Below are positions 1-9,070 of a stretch of 64,000 nucleotides of DNA, one piece after another (position 1 is the stretch's first letter; each line of letters starts with the position of its first letter). Origin of the DNA: JBCBRD01 sp039819785 (lineage in GTDB: Bacteria > Pseudomonadota > Alphaproteobacteria > Rhizobiales > Hyphomicrobiaceae); the NCBI GenBank assembly GCA_039819785.1, contig JBCBRH010000005.1:62001-126000 (forward strand), given 5' to 3'. The notes under the pieces are model-generated. The model saw only the letters and a program-made list of their open reading frames with translations, was not told the DNA's origin and ran no database searches. Made by a program: the position numbers and the translations under genes.

Positions 1-217
1 CGCTGCCAACATCCCCCATCAGATGCCTCGGGTCGCTGCGCCGCCCCGCATGCGTTTCCAGCCACTCCATGTCACCATGCCAGCCGGCATCCAGAAACTG
101 CCGCAGCCGGTCTGGCGCATCCCCCAGGGCATCGGGTTGCGCAAACCCGATGGCCGAAAATCCGAGATCCTTGGCGCGCTTTTGAATGTCGGACTTCAGT
201 TGTGCCTGTTGAGACAT
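1..217 (-). CDS. queG: Epoxyqueuosine reductase QueG, N-terminal part (cut by window edge)
   Basis: This is the start of a minus-strand gene that runs off the left edge; 72 residues are visible. The ATG is at 215-217. The N-terminus has the layout of QueG: a helix ending in LGFSAIGFAQPDAL, then a loop with GDMEWLETH followed by RSDPRHLM (roughly residues 49-68). The MxWL...RxDP signature is typical of the family. QueG is a cobalamin- and iron-sulfur-dependent enzyme that reduces epoxyqueuosine to queuosine in tRNA. Its cofactor-binding residues lie outside the window, so the call rests on the N-terminal motif and on the GST gene just upstream, a common alphaproteobacterial pairing. Confidence 0.8.
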   Translation of the reverse strand, partial: MSQQAQLKSDIQKRAKDLGFSAIGFAQPDALGDAPDRLRQFLDAGWHGDMEWLETHAGRRSDPRHLMGDVGS

Positions 218-280
218 CACCACCACGGATCACTACCCTGTCTCCGACACACGCCTCCAGACGTGCGTCGCGAAATGACG

Positions 281-976
281 TCAAAAATCGAGGTCGGCAT
301 AATGCTGCGCCGGGGCAAATCCGGGAATGCGTTCGCTGAGCAGCCCGCGAAACGACCTGCGTGATTTCAGCCGTGCATACCACGCCCGCGTGACCGGATA
401 GTCGTCCCATGGCACTTCGCCGAGATAGTCGATCACGGAAAGATGCGCTGCCGCCGAAAGATCGGCGAACGACATATCTTCGCCCGCCAGCCACTTTCGG
501 CCGTGGGCCAGATAACCAAAATAGCTCATATGGTACTTCAGATTGGCGCGGATCGCGCGCAGCACCCCTGGGTTGGGCGGCGCCGGCACCCCAGGCTTCA
601 ACCGCGCATGGACCTTTTCCTGCAATAATTCAGCAGTGACTTCGCGGTGCAACTTCCCGTGTGACCAGTCCACCAGCCGCCGCACTTCTGCGCGCTCCTC
701 TCGGTTTCCTGGAAACAACAGTACGCTCAGTCCATCGACAGGGTGGCGCTTCAGTTCATCGGCAACAAATTCAGAGATGGCGTACGTGCCGCATAGGATC
801 GGCCCGTTGACGACCTGCAACACCGGAAGTTCTGCCGCCGGGTTCATGGATAAAAACGCGGCATCCATCTGCCAGGGCATCACCTCTTCCAGGTCGGCTG
901 CAATCTCAACCTCGGCAAGAACAAGCCGGATGGATCTCGAATGCGGGCAGAGCCGATAGTGAGAGAGGGTGTGCAT
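281..976 (-). CDS. Glutathione S-transferase family protein
   Basis: A 231-residue protein with a thioredoxin-like N-terminal half and an all-helical C-terminal half. The N-terminus (HYRLCPHSRSIRLVLAE) has the strand-loop-helix with SR that binds the glutathione thiol region, followed by NPAAELPVL carrying the cis-proline. The C-terminal half includes LAGEDMSFADLSAAAHL, the usual GST N-capping/hydrophobic staple segment. I chose the ATG at 976 because the fold begins directly there; a TTG 11 codons upstream would add an unlikely leader. It is followed by queG about 60 bases downstream, so the two may share a transcript. The substrate cannot be told from sequence. Confidence 0.85.
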   Translation of the reverse strand: MHTLSHYRLCPHSRSIRLVLAEVEIAADLEEVMPWQMDAAFLSMNPAAELPVLQVVNGPILCGTYAISEFVADELKRHPVDGLSVLLFPGNREERAEVRRLVDWSHGKLHREVTAELLQEKVHARLKPGVPAPPNPGVLRAIRANLKYHMSYFGYLAHGRKWLAGEDMSFADLSAAAHLSVIDYLGEVPWDDYPVTRAWYARLKSRRSFRGLLSERIPGFAPAQHYADLDF

Positions 977-1249
977 GACTTCGCATACCGAACGATGCGC
1001 GCGCGGCAAACCAAAAAAGAGCCCCGACGCCGCGAACGTGTTGATTGAACCCCTCAGCGCTTGGGTGGACCGCCCGTCAGGAAGGCGGCCAACAGCCCCG
1101 GAATGGCTGAACGCAGATCAATAAGTGCGGCAGATACGTCACGCGCCTGAGGTCGCTCTTGCCCAACCTCTGCGAACACGATTGGTTGCCCCGCCGGCAG
1201 AGGATAGACCCTCCAACTCAACGCATAACGACGTAAAGGAATTCGCGAT

Positions 1250-2047
1250 ATGCCGATCTGGCAAGTGGTCTTGTTGGGTTTGATCGAAGGACTGACGGAA
1301 TTCATTCCCGTCTCCTCGACAGGACACATTTTGCTTGCTGGGCATTTCATCGGCTTCGACAGCCCGGGCAAAACCTTCGAAGTGCTGATCCAGCTGGGCG
1401 CGATCCTTGCGATCCTCACGGTTTATGCCGCCAAGCTGATAAAGATGCTGTTCGACCTGCCGAGCGATCCGCGCACCAGACGTTTCGTGTTGGGCGTCCT
1501 TCTGGCATTTCTGCCAGCCGCCGTGATCGGTGCAAGCGCCCACTCGTTCATCAAGGAGGTCCTGTTTGAAAGCCCGATGCTGATCTGTGTGATGCTGATC
1601 TTAGGCGGGATAATCCTGCTCATCGTCGACAGGATGGAGCTTGAGCCGCGCTATACGGATGTCATGGACTTCCCGCCATCGTTAGCCTTCAAAATCGGCC
1701 TGTGCCAGTGCCTGGCAATGGTGCCTGGCGTCTCACGGTCCGGAGCCACCATCGTCGGGTCTTTGTTGATGGGGACCGATAAGCGGTCGGCTGCCGAATT
1801 CACATTCTTTCTGGCCATGCCGACGATGGCAGGCGCGTTCGCGTTTGACCTCTACAAGAACTGGGAAATTCTCGATACCAGCGACGTGACCGGGATTGCC
1901 ATTGGGTTCGTGACAGCATTCATTGTCGGGGTCTTCGTCGTGAAATACCTACTGGATTTCGTCAGCAGGCACGGGTTTGCGCTGTTTGGCTGGTGGCGCA
2001 TCATCGTCGGTGGATTGGGGCTGGGCGCACTGTCAGTCATGGGCTGA
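1250..2047 (+). CDS. uppP: Undecaprenyl-diphosphatase (BacA/UppP)
   Basis: A 265-residue polytopic membrane protein that removes one phosphate from undecaprenyl pyrophosphate to recycle the lipid carrier of peptidoglycan and other envelope polymers. Both family signatures are present: GLIEGLTEFIPVSSTGH at residues 10-26, with the catalytic Glu and Ser, and PGVSRSGAT at 159-167. About seven to eight hydrophobic segments cover the rest. The ATG follows an AAGGA ribosome site. It stands alone on the plus strand between divergent GST and convergent ptsN. High expression of this family confers bacitracin resistance. Confidence 0.95.
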   Translation: MPIWQVVLLGLIEGLTEFIPVSSTGHILLAGHFIGFDSPGKTFEVLIQLGAILAILTVYAAKLIKMLFDLPSDPRTRRFVLGVLLAFLPAAVIGASAHSFIKEVLFESPMLICVMLILGGIILLIVDRMELEPRYTDVMDFPPSLAFKIGLCQCLAMVPGVSRSGATIVGSLLMGTDKRSAAEFTFFLAMPTMAGAFAFDLYKNWEILDTSDVTGIAIGFVTAFIVGVFVVKYLLDFVSRHGFALFGWWRIIVGGLGLGALSVMG

Positions 2048-2196
2048 GCAACCGTCTACGCGACAACCGGAGGCTGTGGGGGAATTGGGCCTAGCCGTGC
2101 TCGGCAAACGTTGACGTGCGCAAACCGGTGCCATGTAGGCAAAGTTGAGAAATCACCGATGAAGCGTTCTGGCCTAGGACTGAGTTGGCCCAGGAC

Positions 2197-2667
2197 TTAG
2201 GCGGCATGCGAAGATGTTGTCACTGAACCAGACAACGCTTCTTTCACAGCACGCGCATCGTTGGCAGTGCGAAGTTGCTCAAGGTTGGCCGGTTCTCGTA
2301 CCAGGCGTGAAATCCGCGCGAGCGCTTTGAGGTGATCACCGCTAGCGTGTTCTGGGGCCAACAGAAGAAAGATCAGGTCAACGTCCTGTCCGTCGTGCGA
2401 TTCAAAGTCGATGGGTTTTTCTAGGCGTCCAAACAGACAGACGATCTTGTCCAATTCCCGCGATTTGACATGGGGGATAGCAATTCCGCGCCCAAGGCCC
2501 GTTGAGCCCAGACGTTCGCGCTGCAGAAGCGTATCGAAGATATCGCGTGGCTCAAGGCCCGTGATCTCCGCTGCCGTTTGTGCAAGTTCCTGAAGCGCCT
2601 GCTTCTTGCAGTTTGCTTTCATAGGAACAATCACCCCTTCCGGAGCGAGCAAATCTGTCAGGTCCAT
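2197..2667 (-). CDS. ptsN: PTS IIA-like nitrogen regulatory protein PtsN (EIIANtr)
   Basis: A 156-residue EIIA-Ntr protein, the terminal phosphate acceptor of the regulatory (non-transport) phosphotransferase chain. The active-site histidine is His66 in GRGIAIPHVK; the surrounding LLQRERLGSTGLG segment is typical. The start at 2667 is chosen because a GGGA site sits about 10 bases upstream and the protein then begins MDLTDLL, as in relatives; ATGs further upstream are possible. It is the last gene of the lpt-rpoN-hpf-ptsN run. Partners in the same window, HPr and HPr kinase, lie some 59 kb away. Known roles of the family include potassium, carbon and nitrogen regulation. Confidence 0.93.
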   Translation of the reverse strand: MDLTDLLAPEGVIVPMKANCKKQALQELAQTAAEITGLEPRDIFDTLLQRERLGSTGLGRGIAIPHVKSRELDKIVCLFGRLEKPIDFESHDGQDVDLIFLLLAPEHASGDHLKALARISRLVREPANLEQLRTANDARAVKEALSGSVTTSSHAA

Positions 2668-2815
2668 CAGATGTCCCATCAACTTTGCGCTGCATGCCCT
2701 CAAAATGAGCAAGTCTGCTCACCAAAGGCCATAACCGCGCGTGCCTAAATCAGATACTGTGCTGGGCCGCAAAACAGTCTTGCTGGCCCCAACCACCTTC
2801 TGATCACTCAATCAG

Positions 2816-3421
2816 CTATGCGCTCAAGGCTCCTGTACTCGCCCAAGCCGCATGTGTATCAATCCAACCGATATGGCCATCGGGTCTGCGGTAAACAACG
2901 TTGATGTGGCCACTACCGATATTTTTGAAAACCAAAACCTGATTTTCACTTAAATCCAAGTGCATGACCGCCTCACCAACAGAAAATGATCGGATCGTGC
3001 TTTTCGTTTCCGCGATGATCACCGGGTGATCCTGGGTCGTTTCGGTCTCTGTCTCATCCCGGTCGACTTGCACTACATAATCACGCGCGCTTTGAATAAC
3101 AGGGTCGACGCTGTTTGACGGGCGTTGGTGGTGGTCCTTCAACCGCCGTTTGTATCGTCTGACACGTTTTTCGAGGCGTTCCACCGCCGAATCCGCGCTT
3201 GAATAGGCGTCGCTGCCCAAGCCGTGTGCTTCCAGCATCAATCCAGTCTTCAGGCGGATGGAGCAATCCGTTCGAAACTGGCCGCGCTCCTTGGATAACC
3301 GGATATGCCCGCCAATTTCAGGGCCGATATATTTTTCCAGAACGTGCTCAATTTTCTCATTGATATACGTACTGAAAGCCTCGCCTGTTTCAACATGCTT
3401 ACCGGTGACTTGCAGCGCCAT
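2816..3421 (-). CDS. hpf: Ribosome hibernation promoting factor, long form
   Basis: A 201-residue protein. Residues about 2-100 form the S30AE/YfiA domain that occupies the 30S decoding region (basic stretch VERLEKRVRRYKRRLKDHH). A low-complexity linker follows, and residues about 132-197 are the C-terminal dimerisation domain (VIIAETKSTIRSFSVGEAV ... DGHIGWIDTH) found only in long HPF, which pairs ribosomes into 100S particles. The ATG has a strong AAGGAG site. Placement between rpoN and ptsN is the standard proteobacterial order. Confidence 0.93.
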   Translation of the reverse strand: MALQVTGKHVETGEAFSTYINEKIEHVLEKYIGPEIGGHIRLSKERGQFRTDCSIRLKTGLMLEAHGLGSDAYSSADSAVERLEKRVRRYKRRLKDHHQRPSNSVDPVIQSARDYVVQVDRDETETETTQDHPVIIAETKSTIRSFSVGEAVMHLDLSENQVLVFKNIGSGHINVVYRRPDGHIGWIDTHAAWASTGALSA

Positions 3422-3791
3422 AACGAGCTCCTTAGTTATCGGCCGACTGCCCCAGAGCGCAGTAAGGCCGGGTCGACCGCTTCTTACGGTCTTGTTGGGG
3501 AGCTAGTATCTCCGAAGCAGGCGTTCAGGTCCACGGGTTTAGAGGTCTCCACACGTCACCCACAGCTAGATTTAGACGTCCATTCGCTGGTGCTTCCAGC
3601 TCTTAACTTCCTTGCGTCACTACATAAATTCCAAGTCCAACACACAAAATGCTGCGCTGCAGCACATCTATCGACAGAGTGGTGACATAACTAAATGTCC
3701 CCGTCAATTCAACACGAGGCAAAGGCCTCGAGGTTAAGATGTAGCTTTCAGCACAGACACGGGCCGTTGTGGCTGCGGCGTGAGTCAGGTT
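3422..3791. other. Intergenic region between rpoN and hpf
   Basis: This 370-base gap has no convincing reading frame. It presumably holds the hpf promoter. A perfect 6-bp inverted repeat with a 4-base loop (CGAGGC-AAAG-GCCTCG) lies at 3715-3730, about 60 bases beyond the rpoN stop. It has no T-run, so it may be an mRNA 3' end stabiliser rather than a full intrinsic terminator. Nothing else is recognised. Confidence 0.4.
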
Positions 3792-5399
3792 CTAAGCGGT
3801 ACGCTCCAACTCGGCGGTCATGCGCTTTTCACGTCGACGCTGAACCGATGAAGGGATGCGCATAGCCTCGCGATACTTCGCGACGGTGCGGCGGGCAATG
3901 TCGACCCCATCACCACGCAGCATGTCGACAATCCGGTCATCAGACAGAACCGACGCTGCGTTTTCGGCATCGATGAGTTGCTTGATCCGGTGGCGAACCG
4001 ACTCAGACGAATGGGCCTCGCCGTCATCCGAAGATGAGATGGACGATGTAAAGAAGTACTTCAGTTCGAAAATCCCGCGCGAGGTGGCCATATACTTGTT
4101 GGACGTCACGCGAGACACCGTCGATTCATGCATCGAGATCGCTTCGGCGACCGTTTTGAGGTTCATCGGCTTGAGATATTGCACGCCATGCGTCAGGAAC
4201 CCGTCCTGCTGCCGGATGATCTCTTCTGCGACCTTCAAAATCGTGCGTGCCCGCTGATCTAGGCTTTTGACCAGCCAATTCGCGTTTTGAAGACAGTCCG
4301 TCAGGTAGTCCTGCTCGCCTTCATTTTTGGTCGTGACCGAGACTTTCGAAAAATACGTTCGGTTAACGAGAACGCGCGGAAGCGTGTCACTGTTGAGTTC
4401 GACCAGCCAGCTTCCATCCCGCGCCGGTCGGACAAGCACGTCAGGCACCACAGGCTGAATGGGTGTTGCCCCGAACTGGAGACCGGGCTTGGGGTTCAAG
4501 CCTTTGATTTCCATGATCATGTCGGTCAGCTCTTCACTGTCACACCCAACCACTCGGCGTAGTTTTCCGAGGTCATGGGCAGCCAGAAGATGCAGGTTGT
4601 CGAGCAGCGCACCGATTTGCGGATCATAACGGTTTTGTTCGCGCAGCTGGAGCGCCAGGCACTCGCTTAAGGAACGTGCGAACACGCCCGCCGGGTCAAT
4701 GGACTGAAGCTTTGTCAGAACTGCTTCAACAGCCTCCAGCGTCGCGCCAAGGCGTTCAGCCACCGTGTCGAGTTCGGCCTGGAGATAACCTGCATCATTA
4801 ATCAGGTCGACGAGGTATTGGCCGATCAAGCGCTCAGACGGCGTGGACAACAGCATCGGCACCTGCGCCGAGATGTGATCTTTGAGCGAGATGTCGGACG
4901 CAACGTAGGCTTCCAGATTGCTATCGGGATCGGAAAAGTCTGATTTGCCGCCACTGCTGACGGACGACCAGTTGCTCCCTGCCAGATCGCTCGCGAAGTC
5001 GCCTGCCGAGGTGTCGGGGTAAATGTTTTCGTATTCGGTATCCATGGTGGAGGCCGCATCACCGTCGGATTTTTCAAGGTTTAGCCACTCGCCATCGTCG
5101 CCGCCGTTTGCCGGTTCTTGGTCGGTTGTTTTTGCCGAGACTGAAACGTCGACGGCTTCGGAACCGCCGACATCGACACGGTCAGTGGCGTCCTTGTCGA
5201 CACCACTGGCAGCTGTTGCCTGGTCAGTAACCGGGTTCTCGTCCTCGCGCTCAAGCAATGGGTTGCGCTCAAGCTCGGTCTCCACGAACGCCGTCAGCTC
5301 CATATTGGACAGCTGGAGAAGCTTGATGGCCTGTTGCAGCTGCGGTGTCATCACCAGCTGTTGGCCGTGCTTCAATTCGAGTTTGGCAGAGATCGCCAT
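3792..5399 (-). CDS. rpoN: RNA polymerase sigma-54 factor
   Basis: A 535-residue sigma-54. Region I (about 1-50) is the Gln/Leu-rich activator-response segment (LVMTPQLQQAIKLLQLSN). Region II (about 55-165) is acidic and variable. The core-binding and DNA-binding domains follow, ending with the RpoN box ARRTVAKYRE at residues 502-511, which reads the -24 promoter element. Promoters using this factor need an AAA+ activator, typically for nitrogen, motility or carbon functions. It follows lptB by about 50 bases and precedes hpf and ptsN, the usual neighbourhood. Confidence 0.97.
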   Translation of the reverse strand: MAISAKLELKHGQQLVMTPQLQQAIKLLQLSNMELTAFVETELERNPLLEREDENPVTDQATAASGVDKDATDRVDVGGSEAVDVSVSAKTTDQEPANGGDDGEWLNLEKSDGDAASTMDTEYENIYPDTSAGDFASDLAGSNWSSVSSGGKSDFSDPDSNLEAYVASDISLKDHISAQVPMLLSTPSERLIGQYLVDLINDAGYLQAELDTVAERLGATLEAVEAVLTKLQSIDPAGVFARSLSECLALQLREQNRYDPQIGALLDNLHLLAAHDLGKLRRVVGCDSEELTDMIMEIKGLNPKPGLQFGATPIQPVVPDVLVRPARDGSWLVELNSDTLPRVLVNRTYFSKVSVTTKNEGEQDYLTDCLQNANWLVKSLDQRARTILKVAEEIIRQQDGFLTHGVQYLKPMNLKTVAEAISMHESTVSRVTSNKYMATSRGIFELKYFFTSSISSSDDGEAHSSESVRHRIKQLIDAENAASVLSDDRIVDMLRGDGVDIARRTVAKYREAMRIPSSVQRRREKRMTAELERTA

Positions 5400-5448
5400 T
5401 CTGGTTCCCGTAAAAGGCTTACACGTTACTCACGCATGCCCTGTATAC

Positions 5449-6276
5449 TCATGGGGCGTTAACGAACATGTCCCCGAGGTACACGCGCCTGACATCCTCA
5501 TTATTTATGATTTCCTGAGGGTTACCTTCTGTCAGAACTTGACCCTCGTAGATGACGTAGGCCCGTTCCACGAGGTCCAGCGTTTCACGCCAGTTATGGT
5601 CCGTAATGAGGACACCGATGCCCCGCTCGGTGAGGTGCCGGCACAACTCCTGAATGTCGCTGACGGCCAATGGGTCAACACCTGCAAAGGGTTCGTCCAG
5701 CAGCATAAATGAAGGATTGGACGCCAGCGCCCGCGCGATTTCGCAGCGTCGACGTTCACCACCCGAAAGGGCGATGGATGGCAGCTTGCGCCGATCCTGG
5801 ATGCGGAATTCCTCCAACAGCTGATCAAGCCGCTCTTTCCGTTTTTTGCGGGAAGGCTCAACCAGCTCCAACACGGCCATGATGTTTTTCTCGACCGACA
5901 GGCCGCGAAAAATGGATGCTTCCTGCGGCAGGTATCCAATACCAAGCCGCGCACGGCGGTACATCGGAAGGTGTGTCACGTCCTGACCATCGATCGTGAT
6001 GTGGCCGGCGTCTGCTGGAACCAGCCCGGTGATCATATAGAAAACAGTGGTTTTGCCAGCCCCGTTGGGGCCCAGCAGCCCCACGGATTCGCCACGCCGC
6101 AGGGCAAGGCTCACGCCTTTCACAACCTTTCGGCGCTTATAGCTTTTGTGAACGCCGCTGACCGTCAGCCAGCCTTCGGCACCAGCAACCAGTGGGTCAT
6201 GTTGAGCACCCGGCCCATCGTCTTGATCGCTCCCAGGCGAACCGAGATAGTCTCCACCGATCGGCACCACATTCAT
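5449..6276 (-). CDS. lptB: LPS export ABC transporter ATP-binding protein LptB
   Basis: A 275-residue cytoplasmic ATPase that powers lipopolysaccharide extraction through LptFG. Walker A GPNGAGKTT is at residues 69-77, the signature LSGGERRR at 170-177 and Walker B FMLLDEP at 190-196; YLPQEASIFR is the LptB-type Q-loop. The first roughly 35 residues are a Gly/Asp-rich extension not seen in the E. coli protein. I prefer ATG 6276; a TTG six codons upstream is also open. The LptC/LptA gene lies upstream on the same strand but is separated by an unusually long gap of about 514 bases. Confidence 0.95.
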   Translation of the reverse strand: MNVVPIGGDYLGSPGSDQDDGPGAQHDPLVAGAEGWLTVSGVHKSYKRRKVVKGVSLALRRGESVGLLGPNGAGKTTVFYMITGLVPADAGHITIDGQDVTHLPMYRRARLGIGYLPQEASIFRGLSVEKNIMAVLELVEPSRKKRKERLDQLLEEFRIQDRRKLPSIALSGGERRRCEIARALASNPSFMLLDEPFAGVDPLAVSDIQELCRHLTERGIGVLITDHNWRETLDLVERAYVIYEGQVLTEGNPQEIINNEDVRRVYLGDMFVNAP

Positions 6277-6790
6277 CGCGGTCTCAATCCTCAAAAAGCG
6301 CCTTGGTCCTTGGCAGCATCAACCAGTTTCTGAACACAGCACAAAAACCCGTTCGACAGCTGCTCGTGTGCGAAAGTGCCGAATTTAATCGGTAGGGTCG
6401 CGGCAAAACCATGGTAAAAAACGTACCCGACGAGGCCCTAGCGCTCGCGCCGACTTCAACGCAGACACCGCTGATTATGCGGTCCCTTGAGGCCCACCAG
6501 AGATAGAGCTTCCGGGCTACCGACCAGGACCTCGCACGCTCGGTTTTGTGCAGTGCACGGCTTCTCGGCATACTTCTTGCATGGTTCGAGCCATAGACTG
6601 CCCGGCAGTCGCGAGGATTGCAAGATGCCAAATTGTAACGTGGTTTGCGCGTTGATGTCACAGGTGCCGGCGCGGTAGGACGTGCCATTGCCGGCCCAAT
6701 CCAAATCCCGTTCAAAGAACAGCCCGGCATCCGGGAGACACTCTTGCAATTATCCCATGCCAACATCAGCCAGCACAACCGCCAACATTG
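6277..6790. other. Long intergenic region between the lptC-lptA fusion gene and lptB
   Basis: About 514 bases without a believable gene. The minus-strand frames here (for example 6284-6778) are rich in Cys, Ser and Arg and look like random translation. The gap is unusual because lptA and lptB are normally tightly linked. It may hold a separate lptB-rpoN promoter or a small RNA, but no promoter, hairpin or conserved motif could be pinned down by eye. Confidence 0.3.
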
Positions 6791-9070
6791 CTATTCAGGC
6801 TGAGTACGCGCCCTCCAAGCGCCCCCGGCGGCATCTCGTGCCGTATCCTCGATCTTCTTCCTCCGGGACTGCAAGTCCTGCGGATAAAGCGTGAGGCTTG
6901 GTCGACCACCTCGCATACCGAACCCGGACCGCACTGTGCCGCCGTCAGGTGCTGCAACAATTTCCGACGATTGCTTGTTGGTGGACCAGCCTCCAGCAGC
7001 CCCTGAGGTTTGCGTCGTAATGCGGCTCCGCCCGCTGGCCATATCAATCGAAAGCTGGGTGCCGCGAACAACGGTCTTGCCCTGGCTGAGTAAGACATCC
7101 CCGCCGACGGTCACCATGTTTTTTTCCAGATCAAACGTCGCCCAGTCGCCCGTCGCCTTTTGCCCACCGGTCGACGACACAACGACATCGCCATCCGCCC
7201 GGATCGTCTTGACCTGCGTCGGCGCATCCTTCTGCGTGCTGCCCGACTTATCAGGCTGTAGTGTCCCAAGTGGTGCGCCCGGATCACCCAGGGCGGCAGA
7301 CCCCGTATAGACCGCTTTCAGAGCTGCGGTTTTAAGCGTGAAGCCGCCCTGCTTTGCGATGACATTACCCTTGAAGACAGCGGTCTTGGCCGTATCGTTT
7401 ACATCCAACTGCCGCGCCTCGATCGAAACGGGAGCGTTCGGATCCGTCCGGAATGTCGCCAACCCGCCAGCCCCTTCGCTTTTTGGTTTGGCGGACTGAG
7501 AGCCGGATTTTGGTTTGCCCTGGGGGACGAGCGTTGCAGCAATCCGTCCAGGTGTAGCGCTGGAACCCGGCGGTGACGTCATGCGCGTAATCCCGGCGGC
7601 GCGGTCGACGAATAGCGCGCCACCCGTCAACACGTTTTGGCCTTGCGCAACGATGACATCACCGGACAGAAGCGCCTGATCGTTCGCAGTGTTGAACTCT
7701 GCCCGCCGCGCCCGAGCCTGCTGGTTCGGTCCGCCGGACAGCACCACCCCACCGCTCAAAACCGCAACGTTGGTGCGCGCATCAAACGCCACCTCATCAC
7801 CCGATCCGGTCTGTCCCGGGCCATTTGAGAGCTGGACGTTTCCAGAAAACAGCGCGGTCTGCTCCTTCACCTGGAAAACAGCCCGCTGCGCAGTAACCTC
7901 CTGCCCCGCACCGCGCACCACCCGGACTGGTCCCGGCGCTGTAATTGTGCTGACATTCCCTGTGCCGCCAATACCTGGGCCACCAAGGGCTTGGCTGCCC
8001 GATGTGCGTCCACCGAAGTTTGACGCCGACCCGCCATCAGCGCCGCCCTCATCGCCATAAGCAATGTCGAGCTTCGCGGTGCTGAGTTCGGCATCACCCT
8101 GGCGGGCAATGACATTTCCAACAAACGCGGCTTCACCTGCCGCATCATCCACGTCAAGCGTCTCCGATGTGACGGTCACCGGCCCATTTTGTTCCCCCAT
8201 CATCTGTCCAAGTGCGGTGGCGGGCTTGGCCGTGTCACCGGCTGAACGTGACGGCGCGTCATCCTGCTTGGGGTTCAAAGTGGCCACGACGTCACCCCGG
8301 AATTGGGCCGTTTTCTTTTTCTGGTCAACGCGCAAGCTCTTCGCATCGATCCGGTTGTCGTTCATCTGCACGCGAACCGGCTCATCGCTGTTGATGGTCC
8401 CCGCTTTGGTATTGATCTGGGCCTGGGTCAGGTTGGCTGCGAGGCCGTTGGTGGCGACCACGGTGATCTGTCCGGCCAGATCAAGAACGGAGGCCTGCGT
8501 GGCGAACACACCGCGTTCGGCCTGAAGCTTTGTGATGACCTTGTTGGCGTCCGTCATCGTTCCCGTAATGCCGGCCAGCTCGATGCGGTTCGTGTCTGAA
8601 AAATCCTGCCGCGCCGTCTTGGCGGTGACATCATAGCTCCCGCCGTCTTTCGTAAACCCACTGTAGCGCGGGTTATTCATCGTGAGATCTTCGCTCGTGA
8701 TCTGCGGGATCGACAGCGTTGGCAAATTGCTGGTGAATTCGAAATTCTGAAACGCAGACCCGACGTAGACCACCACCAGTCCGACGGTACCCACAGGGAT
8801 CAGCCGCCGCAAAAGCCTGACAAGTCGTGTGTTCCATCGCGCGCGGGCAAAGGCGCGTTTGCGTTCCAGCGGTGTCGTTTGGACGCCAAGTCCCCGTCCC
8901 GAAGTTACATGTCCCGAGGCCACCTGCTCCGGCGCAACGTTTCCCAAACCGTGCGCCCCGGATGGGTCGCGATGGCGCGCAGACCGCCGCGCACCCGACC
9001 CGCCAGTGCGGTCAGGGACAGCAGGCGGTCCGGCCGAAGCGTGGCCATCCGTTGGAGCATCCATAGGCAT
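6791..9070 (-). CDS. LptC-LptA fusion: inner-membrane anchor plus two tandem OstA/LptA modules
   Basis: A 759-residue protein in the lptC-lptA position before lptB. Residues 1-88 are a Gly/Pro/Arg-rich cytoplasmic leader, and 89-107 form one transmembrane helix (LIPVGTVGLVVVYVGSAF). Residues about 110-270 match LptC (ITSEDLTMNNPRYSGF, then repeating beta strands). Residues 297-505 form an OstA/LptA beta-jellyroll, extended by extra strand pairs at 421-496. Residues 546-690 form a second, similar module. The modules share near-identical starts (LDVDDAAGEAAFVGNVIARQG at 305 and LDVNDTAKTAVFKGNVIAKQG at 555). Linkers are Gly/Ser/Lys-rich. In most bacteria LptC and LptA are separate and LptA has its own signal peptide; here one chain would be anchored and span part of the periplasm. 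No separate lptA is present in the window. Confidence 0.85.
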   Translation of the reverse strand: MPMDAPTDGHASAGPPAVPDRTGGSGARRSARHRDPSGAHGLGNVAPEQVASGHVTSGRGLGVQTTPLERKRAFARARWNTRLVRLLRRLIPVGTVGLVVVYVGSAFQNFEFTSNLPTLSIPQITSEDLTMNNPRYSGFTKDGGSYDVTAKTARQDFSDTNRIELAGITGTMTDANKVITKLQAERGVFATQASVLDLAGQITVVATNGLAANLTQAQINTKAGTINSDEPVRVQMNDNRIDAKSLRVDQKKKTAQFRGDVVATLNPKQDDAPSRSAGDTAKPATALGQMMGEQNGPVTVTSETLDVDDAAGEAAFVGNVIARQGDAELSTAKLDIAYGDEGGADGGSASNFGGRTSGSQALGGPGIGGTGNVSTITAPGPVRVVRGAGQEVTAQRAVFQVKEQTALFSGNVQLSNGPGQTGSGDEVAFDARTNVAVLSGGVVLSGGPNQQARARRAEFNTANDQALLSGDVIVAQGQNVLTGGALFVDRAAGITRMTSPPGSSATPGRIAATLVPQGKPKSGSQSAKPKSEGAGGLATFRTDPNAPVSIEARQLDVNDTAKTAVFKGNVIAKQGGFTLKTAALKAVYTGSAALGDPGAPLGTLQPDKSGSTQKDAPTQVKTIRADGDVVVSSTGGQKATGDWATFDLEKNMVTVGGDVLLSQGKTVVRGTQLSIDMASGRSRITTQTSGAAGGWSTNKQSSEIVAAPDGGTVRSGFGMRGGRPSLTLYPQDLQSRRKKIEDTARDAAGGAWRARTQPE

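Noticed and set aside
5023..5712. 229-residue plus-strand frame
   Set aside because: Antisense across the rpoN and lptB junction; Ser/Val-rich translation typical of the complement of these genes.
6284..6778. 164-residue minus-strand frame between the lptC-lptA fusion gene and lptB
   Set aside because: Composition rich in Cys, Ser and Arg, no fold-like pattern, and its end runs into the lptB start; a competing frame at 6456-6749 looks no better.
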